Both the position numbers and the translations under genes were made by a program. Shown one piece after another: positions 1 through 7,747 of a DNA stretch of 64,000 nucleotides. This DNA is from Terriglobales bacterium. Its GTDB lineage: Bacteria > Acidobacteriota > Terriglobia > Terriglobales > Acidobacteriaceae. Positions within the stretch are counted from its first letter, which is position 1, and every line of letters begins with the position of its first letter. Under the pieces are notes generated by a model, which saw only the letters and a program-made list of their open reading frames with translations, was not told the DNA's origin and made no database searches. Location: positions 1 to 64,000 of the forward strand of contig JAICSO010000013.1 of assembly GCA_025936825.1 (NCBI GenBank), read 5' to 3'.

Positions 1-331
1 GGCGCTTGACCATCTGGTACACGAGTGCCGATCCGACAAATGACATCGAGAGTGCTACAGCAAATGCAGCCCAGATCTTGAATTGCACGTTGTGCTGTCG
101 CATTGTCTCGGTGTGATGCGCAAGAATCTCAAGGACCTGGGCACTCGAATCTGGTTCACTGCTAAAGGTGAATTCCCGCAATCCCCGAATCGTGCGCCCG
201 GTTAGCTCAACGTAGTGCTTGCAACCATCACAGTCGCGGATGTGGTCATGCATGAGCCGTCTTTCTTCCTCTGAAACCTCTTCTACGAAAGACCTGTCGA
301 TAAGCTCACGAAATCTCTTGTCATACTCCAT
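1..331 (-). CDS. anti-sigma factor (zinc-finger type), partial
   Basis: The reading frame starts at an ATG that overlaps the last 11 bases of the sigma factor gene and runs off the left edge of the window. About 110 residues are visible. They include an H-x3-C-x2-C arrangement (HDHIRDCDGC), the usual zinc-binding signature of anti-sigma factors, followed by a single hydrophobic segment (AAFAVALSMSFVGSALVY). This fits a membrane-anchored protein whose N-terminal zinc domain holds the ECF sigma factor inactive. The translational overlap implies coupled synthesis with the sigma factor. The periplasmic C-terminus lies outside the window, so the signal it senses cannot be judged. Confidence 0.75.
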   Translation of the reverse strand, partial: MEYDKRFRELIDRSFVEEVSEEERRLMHDHIRDCDGCKHYVELTGRTIRGLREFTFSSEPDSSAQVLEILAHHTETMRQHNVQFKIWAAFAVALSMSFVGSALVYQMVKR

Positions 332-923
332 GCGAGTCACCCCCTGCCTCAAATGCGGATCTCAGTGCCGCAAGACCGCGATAGATTCTGGACGTCACCG
401 TTGTCACAGGGGCGCCCAAAACCTGCGCGATTTCAGCAAGAGACAGGTCTTCCTGAAATCTCAGCAGCAAAGCCTCTCGATACAGCGGTGGGAGAATCTG
501 TAGTTGACCGGCCAGACGTATTGCATCTTCGCTTCGAGCCGCGGCTTCGAATGGGGAAAGACCGGAGGACGGTACCAGCGGAATTTCATCGTGATCATCT
601 GGCAAGCAAGCTGTCTGTACCGCTTTTCCCTTTTTTCGGAGGTAATCTATTGCCAAATTGCGCGCGATCGCAAATAGCCACGGATCAAACCGCTGCCGCC
701 CGTTGTACTGGCTGCCCCGTTGCAGCACGCGAATCCAGGTCTCCTGCGCAAGGTCCTCAGCATAGTCTCGCCTCCCGGTGAGGTATACCAGGTAGCGCAC
801 CAGTCGACGCTGACTGCGCTCCACCAGGTCTGCGAGAAGCTCCGGATCCCTTTCACGTAAGCCTCGCGCAATTGCCGTTTCGATTTCGGCTGTCGTATTC
901 AATGTCATAGGCAGAGCCGACAT
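321..923 (-). CDS. ECF (sigma-70 family) RNA polymerase sigma factor
   Basis: This 200-residue protein has the two-domain layout of group 4 sigma factors. Region 2 lies at about residues 40-105 (DYAEDLAQETWIRVL and FDPWLFAIARNLAIDYLRKK), and region 4 at about 140-190 (LPPLYREALLLRF, then the helix-turn-helix LSLAEIAQVLGAPVTTVTSR). A proline/serine-rich linker joins them. It should direct RNA polymerase to a small stress regulon and be held by the anti-sigma factor encoded immediately downstream with an 11-base overlap. Two in-frame ATGs near the start (positions 923 and 908) are both possible. No own-promoter motif was identified. Confidence 0.88.
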   Translation of the reverse strand: MSALPMTLNTTAEIETAIARGLRERDPELLADLVERSQRRLVRYLVYLTGRRDYAEDLAQETWIRVLQRGSQYNGRQRFDPWLFAIARNLAIDYLRKKGKAVQTACLPDDHDEIPLVPSSGLSPFEAAARSEDAIRLAGQLQILPPLYREALLLRFQEDLSLAEIAQVLGAPVTTVTSRIYRGLAALRSAFEAGGDSHGV

Positions 924-1018
924 ATATCCTGTATACGATTAAACCGCTGCCGATTACTCAACTTTGGCACAGAAGAATCACGCTAAGAATTGCCTCATTC
1001 GATCTAAACTGCAGGTGG

Positions 1019-1489
1019 TCAGCGGGTAGGGCTTGGCGGTAACGGTCGCCAAACGTTGATCAATCGCACCAGGGCGAACAGAATTGGAGCTCCCAAGACG
1101 TAGACGGATCTTGGGTCTTCGTGCGGATTGAAGTGCCAGCCATACAGACTTGTTCCCGACAGGAAGATCAGCGCCACCATCATTCCAATCACTGAGGCTT
1201 CAGTCGCAGCAAACCGCAGCCGCTTGGATTGCCGCAAACGCTCAGCGGGGACGAGAACAAGAAACCACAGGCCACACAGACCAACAGCGCCAAGAATTCC
1301 CAGCTCGAGCAACTGCGGATCAGGCACTTGTCCCGGCCTAAGAAAGTAGAGCTGTACCAGACCGATCCAGAGCGCCAAGAACGTGAGCAAACTGAGATAG
1401 AGACTCGGAATTACAGCAAAACAAATGAACGCAATGACCCAAATCACATCACGAGTCTTCTTGCTCAGTTGTGCAAGATAATCCGGCAC
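1019..1489 (-). CDS. small integral membrane protein, unknown function
   Basis: A 156-residue protein with about four hydrophobic segments (near residues 13-35, 37-52, 64-82 and 95-113) plus a shorter one near 127-145. There is a Pro-rich C-terminal tail and no recognisable catalytic motif. A basic stretch (RLRQSKRLRF) between the second and third pairs probably faces the cytoplasm. It stands alone between the sigma-factor pair and the ankyrin-like gene, all on the same strand but separated by about 75-95 bases. I do not recognise the family. Confidence 0.6.
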   Translation of the reverse strand: MPDYLAQLSKKTRDVIWVIAFICFAVIPSLYLSLLTFLALWIGLVQLYFLRPGQVPDPQLLELGILGAVGLCGLWFLVLVPAERLRQSKRLRFAATEASVIGMMVALIFLSGTSLYGWHFNPHEDPRSVYVLGAPILFALVRLINVWRPLPPSPTR

Positions 1490-1565
1490 CGTGCTAACCC
1501 TTTGTAACCTTCACAGAGGTATGCTAATGAATACGTTACGGGCTTTGCTATGTAAAGAGAAGCAT

Positions 1566-2420
1566 TCAGCTGCCGATCCTGCGTTGTGCGGTCAAGACTA
1601 CGTCCGGATCGCTGACGGTCATAACAACGCTGCTTGCACTCCGCGCAAAACGAATTCGGACACCTGGAGCACCTGCCGGATAGAAGGTGTGCTCGCCGAT
1701 ATGAAAAAGCGGACGTGACATGGTTCCTTTGCGCGTCCAGTTCAGCTGCGGCGGGTGCTCATACATTTTGCTGTTTGCGTATATCATCATGTCTGCGTCG
1801 ACGTCTATCTCCTGGCCGCCGCTATCGCCAAAGACATAGGTTCCCGACAGGCTTGCTGACTCTTCGGCGGTCAGCGAAACCGGCGGCTCATCGGCATCCT
1901 CGAACGTCTGGAGGAACTCGACAACGGGCCGGGCCGCGGCCCCACCGGCGCGCGCGTGTGCGAGCAAGGTGATGCTATGTGGCCCACGAATGCGGTGCGA
2001 GTCCGATTGAGCCGCGATAAAGGCTTTTACGACATTCAATTGTCCCAGCATTGCGGCCGAGAATAGTGACGGACGAGCGCCCTTGCTGATCAGGTACTCG
2101 GCAATCGGCCGATTGCCCATATGTGATGCCGCTCCCAGAGCCGACTCCCAATCACCGAAGCCCCAGTCGTGAGCTGCTTTCGCAAGCGAAGCGTGTACCT
2201 CCACCAATTCGCGCACCCGCTTCTCGTTGAAATGCGAGACAGTTACCATTTCGCGCACGAGTTCCCGAGGTTGGCTGGGGAATTGGTCGGATGTTAAAGG
2301 TGCGACCGAAGGAGTGGTCGACGACTCTGTCTGAGCGAACAGAGTGCGCAACCCGGTTAATTGCAGTGGAACGGATATCGAAGCGAACCTGAGCAACGAG
2401 CGTCGCGACCAAGACCTCAT
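1566..2420 (-). CDS. Tat-exported ankyrin-like repeat protein
   Basis: The start is placed at the ATG at 2420 rather than further upstream, because a good ribosome site (GGAGGC) precedes it and translation then begins directly with a twin-arginine leader (RSWSRRSLLRFAS). The protein is 284 residues. After the leader, residues of about 70-170 contain helical repeats resembling degenerate ankyrin units (ESALGAASHMGNRPIAEYL, then FSAAMLGQLNVVKAFI). The remaining C-terminal part is probably a beta-rich domain. It is likely a periplasmic binding or scaffold protein of unknown partner. It lies 104 bases downstream of the winged-helix regulator on the same strand. Confidence 0.65.
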   Translation of the reverse strand: MRSWSRRSLLRFASISVPLQLTGLRTLFAQTESSTTPSVAPLTSDQFPSQPRELVREMVTVSHFNEKRVRELVEVHASLAKAAHDWGFGDWESALGAASHMGNRPIAEYLISKGARPSLFSAAMLGQLNVVKAFIAAQSDSHRIRGPHSITLLAHARAGGAAARPVVEFLQTFEDADEPPVSLTAEESASLSGTYVFGDSGGQEIDVDADMMIYANSKMYEHPPQLNWTRKGTMSRPLFHIGEHTFYPAGAPGVRIRFARSASSVVMTVSDPDVVLTAQRRIGS

Positions 2421-2523
2421 CACACTGCCTCCGCCGCTAGGAGGCGTGAAGCGACGTGCTTTAGGCAAACCAGTTCCAAATAAAGGTGCGTTAGGAAATT
2501 GTGAGTCGGCAAACTGCCTAAAA

Positions 2524-3417
2524 TCAATGCTCTGAACGGAATGGTGAGGTGTTGTGCGACGCCAGGGGGCGAGTGAACTGCTCCGCAATCTTCTGTGCCA
2601 CTTCGGACTCGGTCTCTAGTGGATTCGTCAAACTCCGATCGAGCCGCGCTACCTGTACGTGCGTCTGCTCTGGCATATGGATAAGGTGGGCAAGAATGCG
2701 CGTTTGTCCGCCAAGCGACTGAACCTGTCCCAAGACTACGTAGTTCGCGTGCAAACTTGTCGCGATAGCCGCTATGTCCCGTTGCTCTCGCCGCACGCGA
2801 AGCACCTGTGCGTTGCCAATGACGGCGTAACGCCCGTTTGCATCTGAGGCGAGTCGCTCGATCACGTTATCCGTCAAGCCATCGCTGAAACGAGAAATTG
2901 CCTTGTCATCAGTCTCATCATCGAAACGCATGACGGCGACAACCGGCACCTTTTTCGCCCTGCGGATGCGGAGCAGGGAAGCTGCTTCAACGAAAATGCC
3001 AATCAGAAGCATGCTTGCGAGTACGAGCAAGATGGAGCCGCCCAGAGATAACCTTGAAGCGACTGCGGCGGAGATCGGCGAAGCAACCGACGTGCTCGGG
3101 ACGGAATCAACTGGAGCGATAAACCGGTATCCCTGCCGTGCGAAGGTGCGGATGAAAGTCGGGTTCGCGGCGTCGTCTCCCAACGTCGATCGGATCTGTG
3201 AAATACAGAAATTCAAGCCGCGCTCAAAATCGACAAATGTCTGATCGCCCCAGATCTCCTTGCGCAGCTCTTCACGCGACACGGTTCGACCGGCGCTTCT
3301 TACGAGATAGGTCAGCATCTGTCGCGGTTGGCCCTGCATCGAAACGACTTGCCCGTTGCGCCGCAGCTCGGTCGCGTCAAGCTCGAAGAGTCCGAATCGG
3401 AAGCAAGGTCTACTCAT
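2524..3417 (-). CDS. winged-helix (CadC/ToxR-type) membrane transcriptional regulator
   Basis: The first 100 residues form an OmpR-type winged helix (FELDATELRRNG, LTYLVRSAGRTVSREELR, then FIRTFARQGYRFIAPV). A single membrane segment follows at about 130-150 (LSLGGSILLVLASMLLIGIF), and then a periplasmic domain resembling the TolB/FlgO-like region common in such proteins (VVAVMRFDDETDDKAISRFSDGLTDNV). A regulator of this plan couples an envelope signal directly to DNA binding. The ATG at 3417 is used; a GTG at 3435 would add six residues. The ankyrin-like protein downstream may be a target or partner. The TPR region seen in longer relatives is absent. Confidence 0.8.
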   Translation of the reverse strand: MSRPCFRFGLFELDATELRRNGQVVSMQGQPRQMLTYLVRSAGRTVSREELRKEIWGDQTFVDFERGLNFCISQIRSTLGDDAANPTFIRTFARQGYRFIAPVDSVPSTSVASPISAAVASRLSLGGSILLVLASMLLIGIFVEAASLLRIRRAKKVPVVAVMRFDDETDDKAISRFSDGLTDNVIERLASDANGRYAVIGNAQVLRVRREQRDIAAIATSLHANYVVLGQVQSLGGQTRILAHLIHMPEQTHVQVARLDRSLTNPLETESEVAQKIAEQFTRPLASHNTSPFRSEH

Positions 3418-3567
3418 AGGAGAGTATTCTCGCACGACTCGCCCCGCCGTATTGAGCCACGTAGGTGCGATATCGCAATCCCCGCATTGCTTTGAAGTCC
3501 GTCATTCATTCGCCTCTCGAAGCAGCAAACGCTCCCTACAGAGTATGAAAGCTGCTAAATTGAAACG

Positions 3568-3760
3568 ATGCTTTCATTACTTGTGATGTTATTCGCTGCT
3601 CCGCAGCTCGAATTGCATCGGGGCCATCGAGCCGCGTAAGTTTGCAGATCTCATAGCCGTCGCCGGTAACCCGATCGCTGATATCACCGAATTGAAGCAT
3701 ATTTACTTCGTCATGAAAGGCGGCGAAGTGATCAGAAATAGCGTCGCACCGCTGCCTTAA
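3568..3760 (+). pseudogene. remnant of a secreted amidohydrolase
   Basis: Two pieces of what looks like one gene are fused. An ATG at 3568 begins a short signal-peptide-like stretch (MLSLLVMLFAAPQLE) that reaches a stop at once. From about 3615, in another frame, the typical C-terminal end of imidazolonepropionase-like metal-dependent amidohydrolases is readable (GAIEPRKFADLIAVAGNP, then ELKHIYFVMKGGEVIRN) and ends at the TAA at 3758. The several hundred codons of the catalytic barrel that normally lie between are missing. This is best explained by an internal deletion. Confidence 0.7.
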
Positions 3761-3781
3761 GCGACGAACGGGGAGAGTGAA

Positions 3782-5020
3782 ATGAGTAAATGTACAGGAG
3801 TATGGGCACTGCTCTTGGCCGTTGGCTGTGTTGCTTTTGCGGCGAACCCTGCCCCACGTGTGATTGATCTAACGGCTGCCGACGGCACGCCGCTGAAAGC
3901 AACTTACTTTGCCGCCGCCAGCGCCGGCCCCGGCGTGCTGCTGCTGCATCAGATCAATCGCGATCGCAAGTCGTGGGACTCGGTAGCCGCAAAGCTTGCA
4001 GCCGCCGGAATCAATACTCTCACCCTCGATTTGCGCGGTTTTGGCGAAAGCGGCATTCGCCTCGACAAATTAACTGAGGCTGAGCGCAACAAGTACCATC
4101 GCGGTTGGCCTGACGATGTGGACGCGGCACTCGGGTACTTAAGCTCGCAGCCAGGCGTAGATAGAAACCGAATTGGGGCGGCAGGAGCCGGCTGGCTCGG
4201 CGTCCTCTACTCCGTTAATGCGGCGCGCCGTCATTCTGAACAAATCAAGTCGCTCACACTAATGTCAGGCGAAACCCTTCGCGAAGGGTTGCAGTTTCTA
4301 CATCAGGCCTCGCAGTTGCCCGAACTCTTCGTGTTCTCCGATGACGACGAATATCCGCCGACGCAGGACGCGATGAAACTGCTCTATGTCACCGCATCCA
4401 GCCCGAGTAAGAAGCTGGTGCACTATCCCGAGGCCACAGACGCCCCATGGCTCTGGTACGAAGACTCTTCAGGAAAAGTCGCTGCTCACGGCGGCCACGG
4501 GACTGACATGTTTCAGGTTCATCCCGAGCTGCCCGGCATCATCGTCCATTGGTTTGTGACTTCGCTGGTCACGACTCCGGGTCACGCTCCTGCCGATGCG
4601 CTGGCTTCAGCGCCAATCCTGAATCAGCTGCAATCGCCCGGCGGAGCAGGTTTGGTCACACAGCAGCTATTGGAGGCCCGCCGCAAAGATCCTCAGATCC
4701 AGTTGTGGCCGGAGGTCGCCGGTGACATCATCGGTGAGGACTTTCAGCGTGCTGGCGATGTTAAGAACGCAATTGAAATTTTCAAGCTGAATCTCCTCGC
4801 TTATCCAGACTCGGCCGATGCACACTCTAACCTTGCCGACGCCTATTTGATGGATGGTCAGAAGGATCTCGCACGTCAATACGCCGAAAAGGCATTGACC
4901 TTGCTTGATTCCCATAAATCGCCGCTATCTTCCTGGTCCGATACTGAAGAGCGACGAACTGAGATTCGACGCGCCATCGAAAGTACGCTGGCGCGAGCTA
5001 GGAAGGAAGCCGAGAATTGA
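3782..5020 (+). CDS. secreted alpha/beta-hydrolase-like protein with C-terminal TPR, nucleophile apparently lost
   Basis: A 412-residue protein with a signal peptide (WALLLAVGCVAFA) and an alpha/beta-hydrolase fold at about residues 28-260. The oxyanion-side strand is GVLLLHQINRDRKSW and the next strand is TLTLDLRGFGESG. At the nucleophile elbow, where relatives have G-x-S/C-x-G, this protein reads GAAGAGWLGV, so no Ser or Cys stands in the expected place. Residues of about 320-385 form TPR-like helices (AIEIFKLNLLAYPDSADAH, LADAYLMDGQKDLARQYAE). A GGGGAGAG ribosome site precedes the ATG. It may be a non-catalytic binding protein. It lies just downstream of the amidohydrolase remnant. Confidence 0.7.
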   Translation: MSKCTGVWALLLAVGCVAFAANPAPRVIDLTAADGTPLKATYFAAASAGPGVLLLHQINRDRKSWDSVAAKLAAAGINTLTLDLRGFGESGIRLDKLTEAERNKYHRGWPDDVDAALGYLSSQPGVDRNRIGAAGAGWLGVLYSVNAARRHSEQIKSLTLMSGETLREGLQFLHQASQLPELFVFSDDDEYPPTQDAMKLLYVTASSPSKKLVHYPEATDAPWLWYEDSSGKVAAHGGHGTDMFQVHPELPGIIVHWFVTSLVTTPGHAPADALASAPILNQLQSPGGAGLVTQQLLEARRKDPQIQLWPEVAGDIIGEDFQRAGDVKNAIEIFKLNLLAYPDSADAHSNLADAYLMDGQKDLARQYAEKALTLLDSHKSPLSSWSDTEERRTEIRRAIESTLARARKEAEN

Positions 5021-5146
5021 GAATGTCAGTCGAGGCCTAGCAAACCGTTGAAGGGAATCCTAGTCACTTTCGGATGGGCAAGTACGGAAGACCCGGCGCA
5101 ACTGGAGCCAGGGAACAGAGGTAAAAACTTTGTCAATAAAGATTCA

Positions 5147-5171
5147 GCCCCTGCTCAGGCCGGGGTTTTTC
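5147..5171 (+). terminator. probable rho-independent terminator
   Basis: A short GC-rich hairpin (CCCC at 5148-5151 with GGGG at 5162-5165, extended imperfectly inside) is followed directly by TTTTT. It lies about 130 bases after the hydrolase-like gene and before the next start, which is a suitable place for termination. Confidence 0.5.
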
Positions 5172-5229
5172 GTAGCGATTTGGTATAGCATTTTGCGACG
5201 CAAGCTCAATCAACAGATTGGTGGACGAA

Positions 5230-5750
5230 ATGATTCGACGCCTCTTGTTGTTAGTTCTCGCACTCAGCACCGTTTGTTTTGCGCAACGTCCTCCCGTCAA
5301 GTCGCAACTCCTTGATCGCCTTGCGGGGAAATGGGTGTCGAAGGCTGAGATCGGGAGCCATAAGAGTATCCGCGACATCGAGGGCGAATGGGTGATTCAG
5401 CATCACTATCTTCGGCTTCACGAAGTCTCGCGGGAGAAGGACGCCAACGGGAAAGCCCTCTACGAAGCCATGGAATACCTGACGACTGGGCCGGGCAAAA
5501 ACCAAATCCAGTGTGTGTGGCTGGATGTGTTCGCGGGTTCCGGCCTGACGTTCGTAGGGGTGATGCGAAGGAGAACGACATTCCGTTGGTCTTCAAAGAT
5601 GACAAAGGTGAGGTTGGATTCACAAACGAGTTCACCTACGATCCGAAGACTGACAGCTGGCAATGGACGATGAGCAATATCGACCATGGCAAAGCTACCC
5701 CGTTCGGGACTGAAAAGCTTTCACGGGCTGCCGCACAAACACAAAGCTGA
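5230..5750 (+). pseudogene. secreted DUF1579-like protein, frameshifted
   Basis: The ATG at 5230 opens a signal peptide (MIRRLLLLVLALSTVCFAQ), followed by a domain with the feel of small secreted lipocalin-like proteins (LDRLAGKWVSKAEIG, GEWVIQHHYLRLHE). At about 5555-5562 the frame must shift by one base: the first frame ends in LTFVG, and the continuation KENDIPLVFKDDKGEVGF, then TYDPKTDSWQW, is in another frame. The break falls at a GGGG run, and one more G would restore a single frame. It is therefore either a recent pseudogene or a sequencing undercall. The 3' end runs into an IS1182 transposase stub on the other strand. The family assignment is tentative. Confidence 0.6.
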
Positions 5751-5850
5751 TGTGCTTCTCGATCAGCCGCAGCAGATGATTCTCGGGAATGTGATCTTCC
5801 AGGCGGAAGTAGTAGAACAATGCTTCAGAGCGGTCGTGTTGCCCCATCAT
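5698..5850 (-). mobile_element. IS1182-family transposase N-terminal stub
   Basis: On the minus strand, from the ATG at 5850, the sequence reads MMGQHDRSEALFYYFRLED, then HIPENHLLRLIEKHISF. This is the characteristic N-terminus of IS1182-type transposases. It stops after about 50 residues, where some 400 more would be expected, and no catalytic DDE residues are present. The truncation point coincides with the 3' end of the frameshifted gene on the plus strand, so the element was probably deleted down to this end. Confidence 0.75.
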
Positions 5851-6089
5851 GATCAGCAGGCCTCCGTTGACCGAAATCCAGCAAAGCATGCATCCTTCTA
5901 ACATGCTTTCGCTAAATCTCAGCTGCCAATCGCAGTGACTTTTTCAACACCCACTCGATTTATCACCAGTTCGGGCCATCAGGAGGAGTCAACTCATTTA
6001 TAGCTAAATAGAGGTAGCTCGGAAGTGCTGGGGCCACACCTTACACTTCCGGAATGTGATCTCGCGTTTCTGCGGTGATACTTTGGAGC

Positions 6090-6653
6090 ATGCTCACAAT
6101 TTTCGCAGTTCTAGCCCTATTGGCTGCTCCGCAGCTCAATTCTGCCCTCACTCCACAAAAGGCCGCCAAGCCGGCGTTGCCGAAGATCGACGAGAAAGCC
6201 TGCCCGTTTGAAGGCTGTCAGTTTGGCCCATGGACAGCGACTGCAGCAGTGCAGCTGTTCTCCAGTTGGAAAGCAGATCGTAAGAGTGTCACAACATTAT
6301 CGAAAGGCGAAGTGGTGACCGCGATTACAGGCGTTCACATTACGCTTGAGCCATCGGAAATCGAGGTAACTGCTCCCATACCCGAATACGGCCTGAAGCC
6401 AGGCGACACGATTTACGGTTATGTCTACAAGGGCGAGGGCGTGTTCAGTGCTTGGTTTAATGGTTATTGGGTGGAAGACTTCGACGGCAGTGGCGTCTCG
6501 GGCACAGGCTGTAATCGCAAATGCAATGCGAAGTTGGTCAAGCAGGACCGCGTCGAATGGTGGGTGGAAATACGAACCAAGGGTGGAACGATTGGCTGGA
6601 CAAAAGACACCGACGGCTTTGACGGCAAGGATGCACTCTCAGGATCGGAGTAG
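6090..6653 (+). CDS. secreted protein with SH3-like features, unknown function
   Basis: The protein is 187 residues from the ATG at 6090; a GTG at 6075 is an alternative. It begins with a signal peptide (MLTIFAVLALLAAPQLNSA). The mature part has a CPFEGCQF motif and then a segment that resembles a bacterial SH3 domain (WKADRKSVTTLSKGEVVTAI). There are also a second cysteine pair (GCNRKC) and a final WVEIRTKGGTIGWTKD strand pattern typical of SH3-type ends. Four cysteines suggest disulfides. No enzyme motif is visible. It stands alone between the IS stub and the VOC gene. Confidence 0.65.
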   Translation: MLTIFAVLALLAAPQLNSALTPQKAAKPALPKIDEKACPFEGCQFGPWTATAAVQLFSSWKADRKSVTTLSKGEVVTAITGVHITLEPSEIEVTAPIPEYGLKPGDTIYGYVYKGEGVFSAWFNGYWVEDFDGSGVSGTGCNRKCNAKLVKQDRVEWWVEIRTKGGTIGWTKDTDGFDGKDALSGSE

Positions 6654-6802
6654 GAAGCGGTGTGGACACTTTGGAGGAAAGCCCGTTGATGGTGAATTGA
6701 CCTGATTTTGACAATTGCCCAGAACCGGCGATTTATGCTTCAGCACTCAATCCGCACGGGTATCGTAGACGATTCGTACAAGGGGGTCGTGGGGGGGACG
6801 GA

Positions 6803-7333
6803 ATGAGCTTTCAAAGGCGCCAACTACTTCAAATCCTGCCGTGTGTCGTCGGAGCCAGCTTTATTCCTTCGCAGAATGAATTATCAATCGCGGCGCAGAA
6901 CGCCGTTCATTCAGTGAGTCCTGCTTCGCCTGCGCAGGCAGCTGCTAAACCCGAATCAGGAGGAACGGAAATGGAAAAAGTGGCGGGGATCGGGGGCTTA
7001 TTCTTCCGAGCTCATGATCCCAAGGCGCTAGGAAAATGGTACCTACAACACCTGGGCATCGCGCTCACACCAACGGGCCAGGGCCAAACTGTTTGGCAGC
7101 AAGAAGCTGGACCGACCTCCTTCACTCCGTTTCCCGAGGCGACTAAGTATTTCGGCGATCCTAACAAGGCCTGGATGGTGAACTTTCGTGTGCATGACCT
7201 CAGCAAAATGGTAACCCAGCTGCGAGCGGCAGGAATTGAAGTGAGAGATCCGGAATCTTATCCTGGCGTGGGGAGCTTTACTCGTCTGCATGACCCGGAA
7301 GGAAATCCCATCGAATTGTGGCAACCCGCATAG
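6803..7333 (+). CDS. VOC (glyoxalase/bleomycin-resistance fold) protein with a Tat-like leader
   Basis: From residue 57 the protein is a single-module VOC domain (GGLFFRAHDPKALGKWYLQH, NFRVHDLSKMVTQLRAAGIE, RLHDPEGNPIELW). The terminal DPEGNPIELW matches the metal-binding Glu strand of the family. Residues 1-56 form a leader with a twin-arginine-like motif (FQRRQLLQI) and an Ala-rich linker. A second start at 6971 is preceded by a near-perfect AGGAGG at good spacing and would give a 120-residue cytoplasmic VOC protein. Both starts may be used, or the leader may be a later addition. The substrate is unknown. Confidence 0.75.
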   Translation: MSFQRRQLLQILPCVVGASFIPSQNELSIAAQNAVHSVSPASPAQAAAKPESGGTEMEKVAGIGGLFFRAHDPKALGKWYLQHLGIALTPTGQGQTVWQQEAGPTSFTPFPEATKYFGDPNKAWMVNFRVHDLSKMVTQLRAAGIEVRDPESYPGVGSFTRLHDPEGNPIELWQPA

Positions 7334-7440
7334 CAGTTCTTTCTCGTGCTGCGCTGGATTTCGCCATTTGGGAGGCATATTATCATGATGCCGTTTTGAC
7401 GTCTGCGGCACTTCCTCAGTTGCGAAATTTATGTCCCCGA

Positions 7441-7537
7441 AGTTATGGTCCATTAACACTCCACGAATGGTTTCCGAACCTTAGCAAAACGTTTCTGAAG
7501 CGCCATCCGTGCCGCGTGTTTTCTGTTAGTTACGAGT
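7441..7537 (+). repeat. diverged copy of island-end sequence (no tRNA half)
   Basis: This stretch resembles the 90-100 bases that lie just left of the tRNA-Asp half-sites at 17583 and 18403. It has the same ATGGTCCA element, then an AAAAC-G-rich step, then a GCCAYCCGYGYCGCG block, and GTTAGTTACGAG at the end. The tRNA half itself is missing. The spacer 7334-7747 otherwise holds only the inverted repeat copy at 7589; no gene is supported there. Confidence 0.5.
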
Positions 7538-7588
7538 GAATTGCGGCGGCAACACTGTTCCGATGTGGGTAAACGGTTCCTGGTGATA

Positions 7589-7602
7589 ACTTCCGGATTG
7601 CC
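7589..7602 (-). repeat. inverted partial copy of the 17-bp intergenic repeat
   Basis: ACTTCCGGATTGCC is the reverse complement of most of the repeat found at 14712 (ACGGGCAATCCGGAAGT). It sits in the gene-free spacer 7538-7747. Confidence 0.45.
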
Positions 7603-7747
7603 GACCAACCGCGAAGTAGTTTGCCTATCTCCCGACCAAGGCCTTCCGAAACCGAATCCAAATATGCCGCGTAAGTCTATAAATGTTGAGAGGCAAAGCA
7701 GATGGCAGGTATTTTTTAGCCTTCCAGCAGATCCACATCAAGTATCT

